NCBI GenBank assembly: GCA_964488495.1
Contig: CAZAUQ010000002.1
Coordinates: 1-64,000, forward strand
Direction of reading: 5' to 3'
DNA: 64,000 nt
Origin: UBA1402 sp964488495
Lineage (GTDB): Bacteria > Bacteroidota > Bacteroidia > Bacteroidales > UBA1402
The notes beneath the pieces were generated by a model, which had not been told where the DNA came from, searched no databases, and was given only the letters and a program-made list of their open reading frames with translations. Position numbers and translations under genes: made by a program. This document shows, piece by piece, positions 1 to 9,649 of the stretch; the stretch's first letter is position 1, and the number at the start of each line of letters is the position of its first letter.

Positions 1-1790
1 TTGTTGGCTTTCCAGACAAAAAAACAAAGCAAGAGGAATAAGATAAAAAGACCTATTCTGGCACTGTCAATAAAAAAGACGGTATTTACGATTCTTCCCT
101 TATAAAGAATATCTCCGGCTGTGATCCTGTCTCCTTCGGAAACCACTAACTGATGCCTGTCCGTGAGCTGGTAACTTTTTATTGTGTTTCCTGTCAGAAT
201 TTCCAGCCTTTTCCCATTTTCAGTAGTAGTAATTCTATCGACCAGACCGGCATGTTCAGCGTAATATTCATCGGCAAACCAAGCCTTGTTGGGGCCTATG
301 TCTTTATGGAACAATTCTCCTATAATGCTGCTTTTGTCGAGTTCCCAACCTTTGAGGCTCAGCAAAGACCAGTCGTCGTCTTTGGGTTTAACAGCGGATG
401 CCAGCAAAATCAGGATAAGCATGGTGGGAGTAATGTACTTAAGCACAAATTTAAAAATCCCCGGCATGCGTATGTCGGCTCCCTGATGAATAAGTTTCCA
501 GCCGTGCTCTACTCCCACTATCCACGAAAACAAGATGATTTCGGCAGTAGCGTACAGCACCAGGGCGATAGTCCCTCCCCAATAATCGTATTCATCGAAT
601 ACTCCCTGGAAGAAAAACAATACAGTAGGAATTCCAAACAACAAGATTATACAGCCGAAAGCCAGTGCCCCCTGTTTTCGTGACCAGCCAAAATTATCCT
701 TTAAAAAACCGACGAAAGGAGAACCCATGGCCAAAGAGGAGGTAATGCCTGCTCCGAACAATAAACCAAAAAAGGCAATCCCTGCCAGGCTGGCCAGGAC
801 ATCTCCCCATTGTTCAAATAAATAGGGCATTGTACGAAATCCCAGGCCAAAACCACCGATCTGGCATAAATCCATCACTTTATCTATGCCGAAATAGCCA
901 ATGGAAATGGGAATTATTATAGATCCTCCAATGACAATTTCGATGAATTCATTCATAAAACCGGCCGTCATAGAGTTGAGTACTACGTCGTCTTTTTCTT
1001 TCAGGTAGGAGGCATAGCATTGTATACAACCCATACCAAGTGAGAGGGTAAAAAAGATCTGGCCTGCAGCCGACAACCATACTTTGGGATTAGATAAAGA
1101 GCTAAGGTCGGGTGTCCACAAATACTCCAGACCTACCCAGCCATCGTAAACGGCTCCCTGTTCACCGGCTTTAATACTGACTATTTTGATCACTAAAAAA
1201 AGACCGAATACTACCAACAGGGGCATGAAGAATTTGGCTGTTCTCTCGATGCCTTTGCGGAGGGTCTGGCTCAGAATCCAAACATTGATTCCTAGGCAAA
1301 GAATATAAAAAAGAATCGATTCATAAGGGATTCCGGTAGTTGAGGTGCTTATATTCAGGTAATTATCAAAAAAGTTCGAGACCTGAATTTCGGTCATTCC
1401 ATCGAAGGTACGCACCAGAGAGTGATATACGTAGGAGAGGGTCCAGCTTTCGATGTAACAATAATACGATGCGATCACTATGTTGGAAAAAAGCCCGATG
1501 ACTCCGATGTATTTCCAAAAAGGACGTTTATCGAGACACTGAAGCACAAAAGGGGAGGAATGATGCCCCATGAGGCCGGCAAACCTCCCGGTACTCCACT
1601 CCACCAGCATCAGAGGAATACCAAGTAGTATAAATGAAACAAGATATGGAATAATGAAGGCCCCGCCTCCGTTTTGTATGGCCTGAATCGGAAAACGTAA
1701 AAAATTGCCCAGTCCAACAGCATTTCCTGCCATAGCAAGGACCAATCCTATACGAGTGCCCCAGGCTTCTTTTGCATGTTTCTTATTCAT
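1..1790 (-). CDS. sodium:neurotransmitter symporter family transporter (3' end outside window)
   Basis: The frame stays open from an ATG at 1790 to the window edge (at least 596 codons); the stop lies outside. The N-terminus reads NAVGLGNFLRFP and later GGGAFIIPY, the unwound TM1 sodium/substrate site and TM2 of LeuT-type NSS transporters; NPKVWLSAAGQIFFTLS matches the TM6 region. These proteins import amino acids or related solutes with Na+ through a 12-helix inner-membrane fold. Most bacterial members have 450-510 residues. The extra length here comes from a hydrophilic stretch of about 110 residues (roughly 465-576) before a last hydrophobic helix ending near the window edge. Substrate cannot be told from sequence. 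Divergent from pnp, with its own -7 box at 1877-1884. Confidence 0.9.
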   Translation of the reverse strand, partial: MNKKHAKEAWGTRIGLVLAMAGNAVGLGNFLRFPIQAIQNGGGAFIIPYLVSFILLGIPLMLVEWSTGRFAGLMGHHSSPFVLQCLDKRPFWKYIGVIGLFSNIVIASYYCYIESWTLSYVYHSLVRTFDGMTEIQVSNFFDNYLNISTSTTGIPYESILFYILCLGINVWILSQTLRKGIERTAKFFMPLLVVFGLFLVIKIVSIKAGEQGAVYDGWVGLEYLWTPDLSSLSNPKVWLSAAGQIFFTLSLGMGCIQCYASYLKEKDDVVLNSMTAGFMNEFIEIVIGGSIIIPISIGYFGIDKVMDLCQIGGFGLGFRTMPYLFEQWGDVLASLAGIAFFGLLFGAGITSSLAMGSPFVGFLKDNFGWSRKQGALAFGCIILLFGIPTVLFFFQGVFDEYDYWGGTIALVLYATAEIILFSWIVGVEHGWKLIHQGADIRMPGIFKFVLKYITPTMLILILLASAVKPKDDDWSLLSLKGWELDKSSIIGELFHKDIGPNKAWFADEYYAEHAGLVDRITTTENGKRLEILTGNTIKSYQLTDRHQLVVSEGDRITAGDILYKGRIVNTVFFIDSARIGLFILFLLLCFFVWKAN

Positions 1791-1876
1791 ATAGTATACT
1801 TACTTCGTAACAGTCATTAATGGCAGGATAAAAAAACACAGAACTGATTCAGTGATAATAAATTATAAGAAAACGG

Positions 1877-1884
1877 CAAAAATA
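1877..1884 (-). promoter_or_regulatory. -7 promoter box for the symporter gene
   Basis: On the minus strand this reads TATTTTTG, an exact match to the Bacteroidota -7 consensus TAnnTTTG, about 87 bases before the ATG at 1790. No clear -33 element was found. Confidence 0.45.
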
Positions 1885-1898
1885 GCGAAATTTTTCCG

Positions 1899-1906
1899 TA
1901 CATTTG
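1899..1906 (+). promoter_or_regulatory. -7 promoter box for pnp
   Basis: TACATTTG matches TAnnTTTG and lies 64 bases before the pnp start. Back to back with the symporter promoter, so the two genes share a roughly 180-base divergent control region. Confidence 0.5.
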
Positions 1907-1970
1907 CACGATTTTTATAATGATTAAAATGGGCGATGAAGGCCCATAGAGACAATTTAAACAAATTTTT

Positions 1971-4211
1971 ATGATGACACCGATTGTCAAAACAATTGAA
2001 TTGGGTGATGGAAGGTCCATTACCATTGAAACAGGCAAGTTGGCCAAACAGGCAGACGGCTCAGTAGTTGTCCGTATGAACAACATTGTATTACTGGCTA
2101 CTGTCTGTGCCGATAAAGAAGCAGTTCCCGGAACCGATTTTATGCCTTTACAGGTTGAGTACAAAGAGAAATTTGCCTCTTCAGGACGTTTCCCTGGAGG
2201 TTTTGTTAAAAGAGAGGGACGTGCCTCGGATTCCGAAATTTTGACCTCACGTCTGGTCGATCGCGCTTTACGCCCCTTGTTCCCCGCAGATTTTCACGCT
2301 AACACCATAGTTAACGTAATTCTTTTTTCTGCAGATAACGACGGCAACGGAGATATGCCCGACGCTTTGGCCGGACTGGCCGCATCAGCAGCTCTGGCTG
2401 TTTCTGATATACCATTTAACGGCCCCATTTCAGAAGTTCGCGTAGCTCGTATAGACGGACAATTTAAATTGAATCCTACCTCTACCGAACTCAAAAAGGC
2501 CGATATGGACATTATGGTTGGCGCCACCATGGAAAACATCATGATGGTAGAAGGCGAAATGAGCGAAGTGCAGGAAAGTGATTTGCTCGAAGCACTCAAA
2601 ATAGCCCATGAAGCCATTAAGATTCAATGCCGTGCTCAACTTGAATTGTCCGAAATGGCCGGTAAAACCGTAAAACGCGAGTATTGTCACGAAGAAAACG
2701 ACGAAGAACTGCGCAAGGATATTTGGGAAAAAACATATGCCAAGGCTTATGCTGAAGCCACTTCGGCCAATCCCGACAAACATCAGAGAGAAGCCAACTT
2801 CAAGGCAATATGCGAAGAATATAAAGCAGCTCTGGACGAAGAAACGATTCAGGCAAAAGCTGAAATGATTACCCGTTATTACCACGATGTGGAAAAAGAA
2901 GCCATGCGTCGCAGTATTCTGGACGAAGGCAAACGCCTGGACGGCAGAAAGACCACAGAAATTCGCCCCATCTGGTCAGAAGTAGACTATTTGCCAGGCT
3001 GTCATGGTTCAGCCATTTTTACCCGTGGCGAAACTCAGTCGCTCACATCGGTAACACTTGGGACCAAACTGGACGAAAAAATCGTGGACGATGCCCTGAA
3101 CCAGAGCACCGAAAGATTTCTGTTGCATTATAACTTTCCTCCTTTCTCGACCGGTGAAGCTCGTGCCAGCCGTGGAGTAGGACGACGCGAAATTGGACAC
3201 GGCAATTTAGCTCATCGTGCCCTGAAAAGAATGTTGCCCGAAGAATATCCTTATGTAGTCCGCGTAGTTTCCGATATATTGGAATCGAACGGTTCATCAT
3301 CTATGGCTACGGTATGTGCCGGCACTCTGGCTTTAATGGACGCAGGAGTGCCCATTAAGAAACCGGTTTCAGGTATTGCCATGGGGCTTATTACCGATAA
3401 CAAAAAATTCGCTGTGTTGTCAGATATTCTGGGAGACGAAGATCATCTTGGTGATATGGACTTTAAGGTAACCGGAACCAAAGACGGTATCACGGCCACT
3501 CAAATGGATATCAAAGTGGACGGACTGCCGTATGAGATACTGGAAAAAGCTTTGATGCAAGCTCACGAAGGTCGCATGCACATCCTCAGTAAGATCGTTG
3601 AGACCATGCCGGCTCCCCGCCCTGAACTCAAACCCAATGCTCCCCGCATTGAACTTATGTGGATACCCAAAGAATTTATTGGTGCCGTGATTGGCCCGGG
3701 CGGAAAGATCATTCAGGGAATGCAGGAAGAAACCGGAGCTATCATTACTATCGAAGAGCTTGACGGACAAGGCAGAATAGAAATAGCCGCCACCAATAAG
3801 GCCAGCATTGACGCTGCCGTAACGAAAATAAGAAGCATTGTGGCCGTGCCGGAACCCGGCGAAATCTATCGTGGTAAAATCCGTTCCATTATGCCTTACG
3901 GTGCATTTGTGGAGTTTATGCCCGGAAAAGACGGTTTGCTGCATATCTCAGAAATTGCCTGGAAACGCCTGGATACGGTTGAAGAAGCCGGCTTACACGA
4001 AGGGGATGAGATCGAAGTGAAATTGCTAGATGTCGATCCCAAAACCGGCAAATTCAAATTGTCACACAAAGTATTGCTCGAAAAACCCGAAGGATACGAA
4101 GAACGTCCCGAAAGAGAACGTCGTCCCAAACCCGAAAACCGCCAGGGAGGCGATAATGCCGGCAGAGGCAGGGATGGCCGTCATCGTCCGGATTCCAGAC
4201 GCGAGAACTAA
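1971..4211 (+). CDS. pnp: polyribonucleotide nucleotidyltransferase (PNPase)
   Basis: PNPase degrades RNA 3' to 5' by phosphorolysis and can add tails in reverse; it works as a cytoplasmic trimer. The 746 residues show the full family order: two RNase PH domains (about 5-230 and 310-540, the second with FPPFSTGEARASRGVGRREIGHG), a helical linker, a KH domain from about 560 with the GPGGK loop, and an S1 domain from about 629 (GEIYRGKIRSIMPYGAFVEF). The last 40 residues are an Arg/Lys/Glu-rich low-complexity tail, common in this phylum and probably RNA-contacting. Start at 1971 (MM); the second Met at 1974 is equally possible. A DUF2007 gene follows after 18 bases, then a terminator, suggesting a two-gene transcript. 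Confidence 0.97.
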   Translation: MMTPIVKTIELGDGRSITIETGKLAKQADGSVVVRMNNIVLLATVCADKEAVPGTDFMPLQVEYKEKFASSGRFPGGFVKREGRASDSEILTSRLVDRALRPLFPADFHANTIVNVILFSADNDGNGDMPDALAGLAASAALAVSDIPFNGPISEVRVARIDGQFKLNPTSTELKKADMDIMVGATMENIMMVEGEMSEVQESDLLEALKIAHEAIKIQCRAQLELSEMAGKTVKREYCHEENDEELRKDIWEKTYAKAYAEATSANPDKHQREANFKAICEEYKAALDEETIQAKAEMITRYYHDVEKEAMRRSILDEGKRLDGRKTTEIRPIWSEVDYLPGCHGSAIFTRGETQSLTSVTLGTKLDEKIVDDALNQSTERFLLHYNFPPFSTGEARASRGVGRREIGHGNLAHRALKRMLPEEYPYVVRVVSDILESNGSSSMATVCAGTLALMDAGVPIKKPVSGIAMGLITDNKKFAVLSDILGDEDHLGDMDFKVTGTKDGITATQMDIKVDGLPYEILEKALMQAHEGRMHILSKIVETMPAPRPELKPNAPRIELMWIPKEFIGAVIGPGGKIIQGMQEETGAIITIEELDGQGRIEIAATNKASIDAAVTKIRSIVAVPEPGEIYRGKIRSIMPYGAFVEFMPGKDGLLHISEIAWKRLDTVEEAGLHEGDEIEVKLLDVDPKTGKFKLSHKVLLEKPEGYEERPERERRPKPENRQGGDNAGRGRDGRHRPDSRREN

Positions 4212-4229
4212 GTAATTATTTCCAGAATT

Positions 4230-4475
4230 ATGAAAGATCAGCAAAAAACGGTGGTGCTTAGGGAGTACAATACTGCAACCGAAGCCAATATTGTTAAAAG
4301 TATGCTCGAATCCAACGGGATTTCCAGTTTTTTGAGCAACGAAAACAGTGTATTCACTCCCGGCTTTTTTTCGGCCAGTTCTACAGTGTTATTGCACGTG
4401 ATGGAAGAGGATTTTGAAAAAGCATCCGCGCTGATCGATCAAACTCCGGAAGTTTTCAGCGAGGAAGAAAACTAA
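4230..4475 (+). CDS. DUF2007 family small protein
   Basis: An 81-residue soluble protein without signal peptide or membrane segment. Its layout (REYNTATEANIVKSMLESNGI, then LLHVMEEDFEKASALI) is that of DUF2007, a ferredoxin-like fold annotated as a putative signal-transducing protein, structurally similar to PII-type domains but of unknown function. It follows pnp by 18 bases and probably shares its transcript. It ends 10 bases from the convergent helicase gene, and the likely terminator of this transcript lies inside that gene. Confidence 0.75.
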   Translation: MKDQQKTVVLREYNTATEANIVKSMLESNGISSFLSNENSVFTPGFFSASSTVLLHVMEEDFEKASALIDQTPEVFSEEEN

Positions 4476-4485
4476 GCGAAAGGCA

Positions 4486-5769
4486 TTATTGATTAGAGCG
4501 GGCTCCACCTTTGAACGGTTTGCGGGGCCCGCTTTTTTTGTTTCCGCCCTGTGAATTTCCTTTTTTGCCTCTTGCTTTCAGTTTATTTATAAATCGGCCG
4601 CGTTCGCCTTTTTGGGGCTGATACAGGGGTGCTTCGCCCAATGTTGAAGGAAGCGGATGCTTTACTACTTCTTTTTCGAGGAAACGTTCTATCTGAAAAA
4701 AATAGTATTGATCCTGCTCCGAAATAAAAGTAATAGCTCTGCCTTTTTCGCCTGCACGGGCGGTGCGCCCGATGCGGTGAACATAATCTTCGGGGTCGTG
4801 GGGGACATCATAGTTGATCACCAGGGCGATATCGTCTATATCTATTCCTCTGGAAACAATATCGGTTGCCACCAGAATATTGACTTTGCCGGATTTAAAA
4901 CTGTGCATCACCTTTTCCCTGTCGGCTTGCTCCAGATCGGAATGCATTTCAATAACAGAAAGATTCAGCCGTTTCAGAATGCGGCAGACTTCTTTTACTT
5001 TGATTTTGGAAGAGGCAAAGATGAGCACTTTTTCGCCAGCCTGCATTGAGCCAAACAGGATATTTACCAGTTCCGGTTTTTGCTGTTCATAGCAAACGTA
5101 GGCCGATTGATCGATGTTTTCGTTGGGTTTGGAAACGGCCAGCCTTATTTCTTTGGGTTGATGCATTATTTTCTTTGCCAGTTCCCTGATTTTTGAAGGC
5201 ATGGTAGCAGAAAATAACATGGTTTGTCGCCTAAGGGGTAATTCTTTGATAATAAGCATTATGTCATCGATGAATCCCATGTCCAACATACGATCGGCTT
5301 CGTCCAGAATAAAGTATTTAACCTGATTCAGGTCGATCAATCCCAATTTTATATACGAAAGCAAACGTCCCGGAGTGGCAATAACGATATCAACGCCCAT
5401 ATTCAGGCTTTTTTTCTGTTGTTCCCACACCATGCCGTCATTCCCGCCGTAAACGGCGATGGACGATACCGGTAAATAATAGGCAAAACCCTCTACCTGC
5501 TGATCGATTTGCTGGGCCAATTCTCTGGTGGGCACCATAATCACAGCCCGGATGGCATTTTGTGTATATTTGTCCAACACAAGATTATTGAGAATCGGCA
5601 GAAGATAGGCAGCTGTTTTACCGGTTCCTGTCTGAGCGCAGCCAATTAAATCATTACCCTCGAGCAAAACAGGAATTGCTAATTCCTGTACCGGTGTGCA
5701 TTCCCGAAAATTCATAGCCCATAATCCATCAAGGACTTCTTCTTCTAAATCGAGTTCTTCAAACTTCAT
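4486..5769 (-). CDS. DEAD-box RNA helicase, RhlE-like
   Basis: An ATP-dependent RNA helicase of 427 residues. Visible motifs in order: Q motif region (ECTPVQELAIP), Walker A AQTGTGKT (45-52), PTRELAQQ, TPGRLL, DEAD at about 155-158, SAT after the DEAD box, and in the second RecA lobe VATDIVSRGIDI and HRIGRTARAG. The tail after about 380 is Lys/Gly/Arg-rich, as in RhlE-type proteins that bind RNA non-specifically, with likely roles in ribosome assembly or mRNA turnover. Being next to pnp fits a shared role in RNA decay, although the genes are convergent. The 3' end of this gene also encodes, on the other strand, a terminator hairpin. Confidence 0.93.
   Translation of the reverse strand: MKFEELDLEEEVLDGLWAMNFRECTPVQELAIPVLLEGNDLIGCAQTGTGKTAAYLLPILNNLVLDKYTQNAIRAVIMVPTRELAQQIDQQVEGFAYYLPVSSIAVYGGNDGMVWEQQKKSLNMGVDIVIATPGRLLSYIKLGLIDLNQVKYFILDEADRMLDMGFIDDIMLIIKELPLRRQTMLFSATMPSKIRELAKKIMHQPKEIRLAVSKPNENIDQSAYVCYEQQKPELVNILFGSMQAGEKVLIFASSKIKVKEVCRILKRLNLSVIEMHSDLEQADREKVMHSFKSGKVNILVATDIVSRGIDIDDIALVINYDVPHDPEDYVHRIGRTARAGEKGRAITFISEQDQYYFFQIERFLEKEVVKHPLPSTLGEAPLYQPQKGERGRFINKLKARGKKGNSQGGNKKSGPRKPFKGGARSNQ
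4497..4539 (+). terminator. rho-independent terminator of the pnp-DUF2007 transcript, inside the helicase gene
   Basis: AGCGGGC at 4497-4503 pairs with GCCCGCT at 4527-4533, extended by T-G, C-G and C-G pairs to about 10 bp with a 17-base loop, followed by a T run to 4539. It is oriented for plus-strand transcripts and lies wholly within the last codons of the convergent helicase. Confidence 0.75.
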
Positions 5770-5816
5770 TCAACTAAAGAATTAAATAAACTATGCAAAG
5801 GAACGAAAAAATACAT

Positions 5817-5824
5817 TACTTTTG
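5817..5824 (+). promoter_or_regulatory. -7 promoter box for the M16 protease
   Basis: TACTTTTG, an exact TAnnTTTG match, 36 bases before the ATG at 5861. It covers the upstream TTG at 5822, ruling that codon out as a translation start. Confidence 0.55.
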
Positions 5825-5860
5825 TCACAATATAAGCTAATATCCATAAAACCTGTACTT

Positions 5861-8761
5861 ATGAAAACAATTAAATTTTTAAGTCTGATCAGCCTTTTGA
5901 TGTTCGTTTTTAGCGCATGCAATCAGGGCTATGAGCGAGTACCCGGAGATCCTATGAATACCAGAATATACACTCTCGACAATGGTCTTAAAGTGTATAT
6001 GACCGTAAATAAAGACGAACCCCGCATACAAACTTATGTTGCCGTCAAAGTAGGAGCAAAGAATGATCCTGCAGAAACCACAGGTTTGGCGCATTATTTT
6101 GAACATCTTATGTTCAAAGGCAGCAAGCAGTTCGGGACCATGAACTACGACCAGGAAAAACCAATGCTTGACCAGATTGAGGCTCTGTTCGAAGAGTACA
6201 GGTCCAAGACAGATGAAGCTGAACGCAGGGCTATCTACAAAAGAATAGACAGTCTTTCTTTTGAAGCCTCTAAGTTTTTTATTCCCAATGAGTACGATAA
6301 ACTCATGACAGCCATAGGCGCCTCTGGAACTAATGCTTACACTGGTTTTGACATGACCGTTTATACCGAAGATATTCCTTCAAACCAAATTGAGAATTGG
6401 GCAAAAATTCAGGCAGACCGTTTTCAAAACAACGTTATACGCGGTTTCCATACCGAACTGGAAACCGTTTATGAAGAAAAAAACATGTCTCTGACCAATG
6501 ATTTTCGTAAAGTGTACGAGAGAGTTCTGTCTATTCTTTTCCCGCATCATCCTTATGGCGCCCAGACAGTGCTCGGTACTCAGGATCACTTGAAAAATCC
6601 CTCCATCACCAACATAAAGAATTATTACAACACTTATTATGTGCCTAATAACATGGCCATTTGCCTTTCCGGAGATTTCAATCCCAAAGAAATGATTCAG
6701 GTGATAAAAAAATATTTTGGAGAAATGAAGCCCGCAGCTTCCATTCCTGAATTGGTATATGAAGAGGGAAAGGCTTTAAGCGATCCGGTTGTTTGTGAAG
6801 TATACGGCAACGATGCTGAAAACATCACCTTAGGCTGGAGTTGTGTAGGAATAGGCAGCGAAGATTTTAATTTACTTACCCTGACCGATATGATTTTGAA
6901 CAACGGTAAGGCCGGTCTGATCGATCTGGATCTTATCCAGCAGCAAAAAGTGCTGAACGCCTTTTCGGGAGCATATGAAATGGCCGATTACAGCGCATAT
7001 ATCATGCAGGGAAGGCCCAAAGAAGGCCAGAGTCTTGAAGAAGTAAAGGACTTGTTGCTGGAAGAAATAGCCAAATTGAAAGCCGGTGACTTCGATGATT
7101 ATTTACTGGAGGCTAGTATAAATAATTTAAAGCTGAGCAGAATCAGAGAAATGCAAAGCAATAACGGTCGCGCTGATATGTATGTCAGAGCCTTTATTAA
7201 TGAGGTGGATTGGGCAGACGAAGTTAAGCGGATGGAAGATTTGAGCAAGATCAGTAAAGAAGAGGTGGTGGCTTTCGCCAATAAATGGTTCAACGAAGGC
7301 TATGCTTTGGTCTACAAACGCCAGGGACCTGATCCCAACGAAAAGAAGATTGCTAAACCCGAAATTACTCCTATTCTGACTAACCGCGATACAGCCAGTG
7401 CTTTCCTGAAAGAAATTCAACAGACAATGGTTAAACCCATTGAACCTGTCTTTTTAGATTTCAAAAAAGATTTTTCCAGTTTCCCGGCACAAGCTGACAT
7501 CCCTGTATTATACATACAAAATCAAAGCGATGATCTTTTTGAATTGACATATTGGTTTGATATGGGTACCAATAACAACAATTTACTGAGTCTGGCTTTC
7601 TCTTATTTGAATTATTTGGGCACTTCTGAATTTACTGCAGAACAAATAAAAAGTGAGTTATACAAAATGGCTTGTTCTTACAATTTATCTGCCGGTTCCG
7701 AAAAAGCGCAGATTCGACTTACTGGACTGGGAGAAAATATGCCCGAAGCCCTGAATCTGCTCGAAAAATTGCTGGCAGATGCCCAGGTCAATCAAGAGGC
7801 TTTTGACAATATGATCCAGGATGTCCTCAAAGACAGGGCCAATGCCAAATTAAGCCAAAGCCGTATTTTCGGCATGTTACGCAATTATGCTGTTTACGGG
7901 CCCAGCTCTCCAGCAACGAATGTCTTAAGCAATCAGGAACTGCTAAACCTTAAACCCGATGAATTAATTGAAGTTTTGGGAAAAATGACATCATACAGTC
8001 ATAAAATATTGTATTACGGTCCGGATTCAAAAGATCAATTGACGTCCGTATTAAAAGAAAAACACCTGGTGCCTGAGACATTGCTTGAATTACCGGCTGC
8101 CAAAGAATTTCCCTATCTGTTGACCGGGAACAATCAGGTCTTATTTGCCCAATACAATGCCAAGCAGCTTTATTTATCTATGTATTCCAATAATGGGGAA
8201 GTATTTGATTTGCAAAAAGAACCTTTGACTACTTTATACAACGAATATTTTGGCGGAAGCATGAACTCAATTGTTTTTCAGGAAATGCGCGAAGCCAGAG
8301 GTTTGGCTTATTCGGCTGGCGCTGCTTATGTGACTCCTTCCAGAGCGGAGCGTCCGTATTCCATGGTCAGCGTTATTGCAACTCAAACTGATAAAATGGA
8401 CGATGCCTTGCAAGCCTTCTATCAGATTATCGAAGACATGCCCGAATCGGAAGCGGCCTTTAAACTTGCCAAAGATGGTCTTTTCTCCAGACTGCGCACC
8501 GAAAGGATTTTACGTTCCAACATTCTCTGGACTTACCTGGATGCCCTGGATTACGGGTTAGAAGAAGATACCCGTAAATATTTATATGAAAGTCTGGCCA
8601 ATCTTGATCTGGAAGACCTGAAAGCCTTCCAGCAACAATGGATCAAAAACCGCACTTACAGCTATTGCGTGTTGGGTGATGAGAAAGATGTGGATTTCAA
8701 TCGTTTAGCTCAGTATGGACCGGTAAATAAATTAGAGTTGGAAACATTGTTCGGGTATTAA
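5861..8761 (+). CDS. M16 family zinc metalloprotease, lipoprotein
   Basis: A pitrilysin/insulinase-family protease of 966 residues. The N-terminus is a lipoprotein signal (LISLLMFVFSAC), so it is probably anchored in the cell envelope facing the periplasm or exterior. The catalytic inverted zinc motif HYFEH sits at 78-82, with the distal glutamate expected in TELETVYEEKN. The C-terminal half holds the second M16 unit (GGSMNSIVFQEMREARGLAY), which lacks HxxEH as usual for the non-catalytic half. Start chosen at ATG 5861 because it begins a complete signal peptide and the promoter box overlaps the earlier TTG. It probably degrades peptides; substrates unknown. A DUF2807 lipoprotein follows after 54 bases. 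Confidence 0.92.
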   Translation: MKTIKFLSLISLLMFVFSACNQGYERVPGDPMNTRIYTLDNGLKVYMTVNKDEPRIQTYVAVKVGAKNDPAETTGLAHYFEHLMFKGSKQFGTMNYDQEKPMLDQIEALFEEYRSKTDEAERRAIYKRIDSLSFEASKFFIPNEYDKLMTAIGASGTNAYTGFDMTVYTEDIPSNQIENWAKIQADRFQNNVIRGFHTELETVYEEKNMSLTNDFRKVYERVLSILFPHHPYGAQTVLGTQDHLKNPSITNIKNYYNTYYVPNNMAICLSGDFNPKEMIQVIKKYFGEMKPAASIPELVYEEGKALSDPVVCEVYGNDAENITLGWSCVGIGSEDFNLLTLTDMILNNGKAGLIDLDLIQQQKVLNAFSGAYEMADYSAYIMQGRPKEGQSLEEVKDLLLEEIAKLKAGDFDDYLLEASINNLKLSRIREMQSNNGRADMYVRAFINEVDWADEVKRMEDLSKISKEEVVAFANKWFNEGYALVYKRQGPDPNEKKIAKPEITPILTNRDTASAFLKEIQQTMVKPIEPVFLDFKKDFSSFPAQADIPVLYIQNQSDDLFELTYWFDMGTNNNNLLSLAFSYLNYLGTSEFTAEQIKSELYKMACSYNLSAGSEKAQIRLTGLGENMPEALNLLEKLLADAQVNQEAFDNMIQDVLKDRANAKLSQSRIFGMLRNYAVYGPSSPATNVLSNQELLNLKPDELIEVLGKMTSYSHKILYYGPDSKDQLTSVLKEKHLVPETLLELPAAKEFPYLLTGNNQVLFAQYNAKQLYLSMYSNNGEVFDLQKEPLTTLYNEYFGGSMNSIVFQEMREARGLAYSAGAAYVTPSRAERPYSMVSVIATQTDKMDDALQAFYQIIEDMPESEAAFKLAKDGLFSRLRTERILRSNILWTYLDALDYGLEEDTRKYLYESLANLDLEDLKAFQQQWIKNRTYSYCVLGDEKDVDFNRLAQYGPVNKLELETLFGY

Positions 8762-8815
8762 CACCCGAGCAGTGTTTCGTAGACAGAAGGTTGAATTTTT
8801 AATATTACAAATCTT

Positions 8816-9646
8816 ATGTTAAGGTATTTATGTGCGATCATTTTTACCATGGGTTTGATATGCTCATGCACCAGAATCGAGGGCGACGAAATTCTTGTTA
8901 AAGCAATGCGTCCCAGTAGTTCTTTTAATGAAGTAGATTCAAGAGGGGAATTTGAATTGTACTTATATTATGCAGACAGTTGTAAAGTGGAAGTAGAGTG
9001 CGAATCAAACATTCTTCCGTTCATAGTCACAAAATATGAAAAGAAAAAACTGATTGTTAAGAACAAGAATAATGTGTTGATTTCAAACAATCTGCCAATT
9101 AAAATTTACGCATCCACCCCCTTGCTCAAATTTGCGGAACTGAGCGGATCAGGTAAAATTGTTGTTGATGAATTACATTCCAACAATCTCACTTTATCCT
9201 TGTCCGGTTCCGGAGAAATCATTTATAACGACTCTGTTGAATGTGAAACCCTGACAATGGACATTTCTGGTTCCGGCAAAATAAAAGCTCCGTTTATAAA
9301 AACCGGACAAACCAATATTGATATTGACGGAAGCGGAATTTGCACCATCGATAGTATTACTACGGAAACACTGGATATTGACGTAGACGGTTCGGGTGAC
9401 ATAAACCTGAGCGGCCTCTGCAATTATGTGGATCTCAGGGTTGCCGGTGCCGGAAAACTCATGGCCTACGACTTGTTTACCGAAAGATACGATATCCGCA
9501 TCAACGGCACAGGTTGCGCTTACATTAATGTGAGCAGCGATTTGAATATTCTGGTCAACGGCAGCGGTAATATCTATTACCTGGGTTATCCCAAAATTAC
9601 GATGACAGGCACTGGCAGCGGTGGCCTGATCAATATGAATCCCTGA
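8816..9646 (+). CDS. DUF2807 (head GIN domain) lipoprotein
   Basis: A 276-residue lipoprotein: signal and lipobox IIFTMGLICSC, then a DUF2807 domain, the 'putative auto-transporter adhesin, head GIN' family of Bacteroidota. From about residue 100 it is built of short turns spaced some 18-22 residues apart with the core SGSG, DGSG, AGAG, NGTG or NGSG, which fold as a right-handed beta-helix. Function is unknown; family members are envelope proteins. It follows the M16 protease without a clear promoter between them, so the two may be cotranscribed. It ends 3 bases before the convergent guaA stop. Confidence 0.85.
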   Translation: MLRYLCAIIFTMGLICSCTRIEGDEILVKAMRPSSSFNEVDSRGEFELYLYYADSCKVEVECESNILPFIVTKYEKKKLIVKNKNNVLISNNLPIKIYASTPLLKFAELSGSGKIVVDELHSNNLTLSLSGSGEIIYNDSVECETLTMDISGSGKIKAPFIKTGQTNIDIDGSGICTIDSITTETLDIDVDGSGDINLSGLCNYVDLRVAGAGKLMAYDLFTERYDIRINGTGCAYINVSSDLNILVNGSGNIYYLGYPKITMTGTGSGGLINMNP

Positions 9647-9649
9647 TGC

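Noticed and set aside
153..683. Plus-strand open frame of 176 codons
   Set aside because: It is antisense to the symporter gene, whose minus-strand frame stays open over the whole region and encodes conserved NSS motifs; its own protein shows no family pattern.
8751..8768. TCGGGT...ACCCGA inverted repeat across the M16 stop codon as a terminator
   Set aside because: Stem of 6 bp with no T run after it; the DUF2807 gene follows closely without a clear promoter, so readthrough is more likely.
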